Shown here in pieces: positions 61,225 to 64,000 of a stretch of DNA of 64,000 bases (position 1 is its first letter; each line of letters begins with the position of its first letter). Location: the NCBI RefSeq assembly GCF_020171285.1, contig NZ_JAIUZI010000002.1, forward strand, positions 1-64,000, given 5' to 3'. The position numbers and the translations under genes are program-made. The notes below the pieces were generated by a model. That model was not told the DNA's origin and did no database searches. It worked only from the letters and a program-made list of their open reading frames with translations. This DNA is from Seohaeicola saemankumensis. Its GTDB lineage: Bacteria > Pseudomonadota > Alphaproteobacteria > Rhodobacterales > Rhodobacteraceae.

Positions 61225-62748
61225 TTAATCGGTGCGCCCAAGGAGCCGATCGATTGGCGCGTAGTCGTCGGTCAGGATCTGGCCACGCTGTTTCGCCAGT
61301 TGCGCAACCAAACCGTCTGCAAGTGCACCAAATTTCCTGTTCTCAGGGGCGGGAGCGACAAAGGTGCTGACCTGCGTTCGCGCATCGCCACCTACGACCA
61401 CAAAGACCATACGCTGTCCGGGGGACGGCTGAGCTTGCTCAGTCCAGACCTCGACCACCGGAAAAACTGTCTGCATCGTCGCGACGATTGACGACAACGC
61501 CCCAAGGCGGTCCTCGTGATCAATGACGTTCATGAGAAAGCTGCCACCTTCGGACATTCGATCAGCTGCGAGGCGAAAAAACTCCTGTGTCACAAGATGC
61601 ACTGGCACCACGACATCCGTGAACGCATCACCTATGACAATATCGAAGCGCGCATCGGGCCGTGTGAGCAACGCACGGCGACCGTCTTCATGAAGGACCG
61701 TGGCCGTCTCCGGATCGAACCAGAACGACTCTACTGCCATCTGCGTCACCGCCGGGTCGATTTCAGCCACGGTAATCGCCCCAGTCCCGCGAGACGCAAA
61801 TGCGCGCGGAACCGCGAAGTTGCCGCCGCCAATGTGAAAGCTGGTGAATTCAGCCCTGGGCGCGCGAAGCATCGAAAGCTGGTCCAGCATCGCAGTATGT
61901 TCCGTGAACTGAACCTCAGGCAAACGTTGTGCGCTGATGCCGTGCGCCAGGTGATCTATGACCATCAGGCGCACCGGATCGGAGGGGTCGGCCGAGATGT
62001 CTTGGATACGAAGGCAGAAATAGCGGCTCTCCCGGTCGCAGATTTCTGGCGCGGTGAGCGCGAGGATGGCCGCGCCGGTGATGATCGCGCTGGCGACAAA
62101 CTCTCCACCATTCCGACTCCATCGCCCCATCCAGAAGAACAGAAGACCAGAGAGCAAGTAGACCAGTGTCACCACGACAAGCGTTGTAGAACTCCCGAGC
62201 CAGGAGATGAAAACGAAGCCTGCCAACAATGTTCCGGCGATTGCACCGACGGCCCCGGCGGCGAACATTGCGCCAAGCGCAGGACCTGTTCTCACGGCGG
62301 TTTCAACAGCAATCTTGGCCAGCACAGGCGATGGCGCACCGGCGAAGAAAGAGGGAAGGAAGAACACGATGGCCGTCAGTACCGTGATACTCCAGACCGG
62401 CTGAGACACAGCTTCAAGAACCGGCCCCGCCACGACAGGCAAGATCAGAACCGCGCCGGCAGTCGAAAGCGCGCCTGCCAGAAGTGCACCGCCTGTCCAT
62501 CTGAGCGCGGCGGCTGCTGGCATTTCGGCCAGCCGGCCACCCCACCAGTGTCCCGCCGAGAATCCCGCCAGGACGACTGCGATCACCGCGGTCCAAGTGT
62601 AGAGAGACATGCCCACATGTGGCGCCAGCATGCGGCCGGCTACGATCTCCACCACCAGCGATGCCGCGCTGATGACAGCCTGCGCAGAAACCAGGAGCCA
62701 CAAAGGTATCACGCGTGTCATGTTCGTTTCCGCATCCGCTGTGGTCAT
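61225..62748 (-). CDS. MFS-spermidine synthase fusion protein
   Basis: A 507-residue protein with seven or eight membrane segments (about 10-235) and a C-terminal spermidine-synthase-like Rossmann domain (about 290-480): SFHIGGGNFAVPRAFASRG, ITVAEIDPAVTQMA and FDIVIGDAFTDVVVP. Such fused proteins are widespread, but whether they make polyamines is uncertain. The SAM-type glycine loop (GGGNFAVP) is kept. The ATG at 62748 has no clear ribosome binding site. An ATG nine codons downstream (62721) with GGAAACG upstream is a credible alternative. Confidence 0.82.
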   Translation of the reverse strand: MTTADAETNMTRVIPLWLLVSAQAVISAASLVVEIVAGRMLAPHVGMSLYTWTAVIAVVLAGFSAGHWWGGRLAEMPAAAALRWTGGALLAGALSTAGAVLILPVVAGPVLEAVSQPVWSITVLTAIVFFLPSFFAGAPSPVLAKIAVETAVRTGPALGAMFAAGAVGAIAGTLLAGFVFISWLGSSTTLVVVTLVYLLSGLLFFWMGRWSRNGGEFVASAIITGAAILALTAPEICDRESRYFCLRIQDISADPSDPVRLMVIDHLAHGISAQRLPEVQFTEHTAMLDQLSMLRAPRAEFTSFHIGGGNFAVPRAFASRGTGAITVAEIDPAVTQMAVESFWFDPETATVLHEDGRRALLTRPDARFDIVIGDAFTDVVVPVHLVTQEFFRLAADRMSEGGSFLMNVIDHEDRLGALSSIVATMQTVFPVVEVWTEQAQPSPGQRMVFVVVGGDARTQVSTFVAPAPENRKFGALADGLVAQLAKQRGQILTDDYAPIDRLLGRTD

Positions 62749-63049
62749 TACTCAGTTGAGATTCAGGCCAATCATTGTTCAAGCCACGACACAGCAGAAC
62801 GCTATTGGCGGCGAAAGTCGATTGGATTCTGAAAGGTGAATATTACTGGCGAGCAATAGTCGGCTTGGCGGTGGTAACCGCTCCACCTTCGCCAGATGGT
62901 CCGGCCTAGGGACTTCGAAGCGGGCAGAGAATCGTTGCGTGCGACTGCATCGTGGCTCGTAGGTATGCAGGGTCTGGCGTTCTTGCTGCGTTGTTGCAAA
63001 AATTTGGTGAGGGATTCACTGCATGAACCAAGTACGATAGCGTGGTGAT
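62749..63049. other. Gene-free stretch with a probable IS end
   Basis: About 300 bases without a gene. TTGTTGCAAAAATTTGGTGA near 62991-63010 resembles the outer end of IS5-group elements and precedes the transposase N-terminal remnant. This is inference from memory of IS ends. Confidence 0.4.
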
Positions 63050-63160
63050 ATGAGCTGTTGGGCCTCGACAAAGTACAAGTCCACGAACTGGTCGTCCTAC
63101 AACGAAGCGCTGGAACAACGGGGGTCTCTAACGATCTGGTTCGATTCCGACGTGGTGTTG
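63050..63160 (+). pseudogene. N-terminal remnant of an IS5-type transposase
   Basis: The frame reads KYKSTNWSSYNEALEQRGSL then TIWFDSDVV, the usual start of IS5-family transposases (NW..YN.AL..RGSLT.WFD). After about 35 codons similarity stops and unrelated sequence follows. Confidence 0.75.
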
Positions 63161-63202
63161 AAAGTGGACTTGTCACGTTTCTGTGCCGCTCCAAGTGCTC
63201 GT

Positions 63203-63318
63203 TTAGGCCACTTTCCTTTCGAATGCGACCGGGCTTTTACAGCCCAATGCTGAATGCCTTCGGCGCGGATTGTAGAAACCGTTGATGTATTCGAAGATTG
63301 CGATCTCGCCATTACTCG
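63203..63318 (-). pseudogene. C-terminal remnant of an IS3-family transposase (OrfB)
   Basis: The minus strand reads IAIFEYINGFYNPRRRHSAL then GCKSPVAFERKVA and TAA, the characteristic end of IS3 OrfB (W-S-P replaced by C-K-S-P). Only about 38 codons remain. Bases 63319-63450 hold nothing recognisable. Confidence 0.82.
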
Positions 63319-63450
63319 AAGCCGCGATTTTGGTCGTGACATACAAGTCAGGCGGAACAGGTCCTTCAGGTGAAGCTGCCGTTCGTTCCGCGATGTCCGA
63401 ATTAATACTGTGCGGGACAAAGCCGCCGTTAAGTACGGCAGAATCAACGG

Positions 63451-64000
63451 CTAATCGTTAGCGCCGACCGGCATGGGAAGACCAGCACTCTCTACAAGTT
63501 CCAATATTTCCTTAACGATTTTCTCGTCACGGTACAGTTCCTGTAATTTGACGTATTCAGAAGTCAGCTTCGGATCGTCCGCAAGCGTCGCAGAAATCAA
63601 CTGGCGCGCACGCTGCTCGTCTCCGCGTTTCATACTGACGACCGCGCGGAAAATGCGTGAGCATCGAGTCTGGAACGGCAGTTCCCGTGCGCAAGCAAGC
63701 ATTTCGTCGAATTGACCCATCGAAAAATAGGCGCGTATGCGGTTTTCAAGTATCCACACAGGGATAAACGGGTCCATGGTTTCGGCACGGTCGAGCATCT
63801 CCAGCCCTGTTTCTGGTTCGCCGTTGAATATGTGAAAGGCAGCAACCAAACCGACGATATGAGCGTTGTTCGGCGCCAGTTGCATGGCGCGCTGGTAGTG
63901 TATGTACGCCTTGGCGAAATCTCGGTGTATTCGCAGTTGCATGTTGCCCATGATGCGATGCGCATCGGCGTCTTCGGGATCAAGTCGCAGCGCCTTTTCG
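63451..64000 (-). CDS. TPR-containing C-terminal part of a second cyclase-type protein (cut by window edge)
   Basis: The frame stays open to base 64000, so the N-terminus lies outside. Visible residues form TPR-like helices: KALRLDPEDADAHRIMG, then AYIHYQRAMQLAPNNAHI and EMLDRAETMDPFIPVWILEN. The layout and final helices (ILELVESAGLPMPVG) parallel the end of the cyclase at 55627 (KYVEALRVAGVPE), so it is probably a paralogous adenylate cyclase/TolB/TPR protein. The internal ATG at 63951 is not the true start. Confidence 0.75.
   Translation of the reverse strand, partial: EKALRLDPEDADAHRIMGNMQLRIHRDFAKAYIHYQRAMQLAPNNAHIVGLVAAFHIFNGEPETGLEMLDRAETMDPFIPVWILENRIRAYFSMGQFDEMLACARELPFQTRCSRIFRAVVSMKRGDEQRARQLISATLADDPKLTSEYVKLQELYRDEKIVKEILELVESAGLPMPVGAND

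Overview
The window looks like a chromosomal segment of a marine-type alphaproteobacterium of the Rhodobacterales (Roseobacter group). The evidence is the high GC content, the complete sox order with soxCD, the NDUFA12-mlaD-DUF2155-aat-accCB synteny, an XRE/ScfR-type acyl regulator, a GapR-type DNA-binding protein, and the extragenic element AGTATTTGCCGAAGAGATGA found at four sites. I cannot name the genus from sequence alone.

Layout: 0.1-3.7 kb is a zinc uptake locus (znuB-znuC-zur, divergent from znuA over a Zur box). 3.7-16.2 kb is a complete lithotrophic sulfur oxidation locus: soxT, soxR, a DUF336 gene and soxS leftward, and soxVWXYZABCDEF rightward. 16.4-18.5 kb is clpP-clpX. 18.7-23.2 kb holds housekeeping genes (RidA-like, glyoxalase-like, NDUFA12, mlaD, DUF2155, aat, accC, accB). 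23.4-27.5 kb is a PAS-LuxR regulator divergent from a thiolase / acyl-CoA ligase / 3-hydroxybutyrate dehydrogenase operon. 27.5-33.8 kb is a glycosyltransferase and a complete branched-chain-type ABC importer. 34-40 kb has an XRE acyl-CoA regulator, a receiver-only response regulator, a small membrane protein, a sodium/solute symporter fused to a histidine kinase, and an orphan FliM/SpoA-like protein. 40.1-42.4 kb is a persulfide-handling cassette (DUF442 sulfurtransferase, two half-size YeeE/YedE proteins, an ETHE1-like metallo-beta-lactamase). 43.2-48.5 kb is a cobalamin uptake and salvage operon (btuB-F-C-D-cbiZ) behind a cobalamin riboswitch. 48.7-51.5 kb is a gapR-like gene and modABC. 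A degenerate sulfotransferase-like gene and tRNA-Thr(TGT) follow.

Right of tRNA-Thr (about 53.1 kb to the end) the character changes. The DNA is visibly AT-richer and gene density falls. Fragments of IS6-, IS3- and IS5-type transposases and a serine recombinase lie between a histidine phosphatase, a VWA protein, two adenylate-cyclase-type TPR proteins (one cut by the window edge), a transglutaminase gene broken by an amber codon, a transporter and an MFS-spermidine-synthase fusion. This looks like a decayed island or plastic region beginning at the tRNA.

Functional links: the ArsR-type SoxR carries the Cys42/Cys108 pair of persulfide sensors (SqrR/BigR). ATTC-N8-GAAT palindromes, the pattern reported for such regulators, lie in front of soxX and soxB, with a near match in front of soxV. 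An 11-base sequence identical to part of the soxB operator lies in front of the distant ETHE1/YeeE/DUF442 cassette. The most interesting hypothesis in the window is therefore one sulfane-sulfur regulon in which a single sensor controls both thiosulfate oxidation and persulfide clearance 30 kb away.
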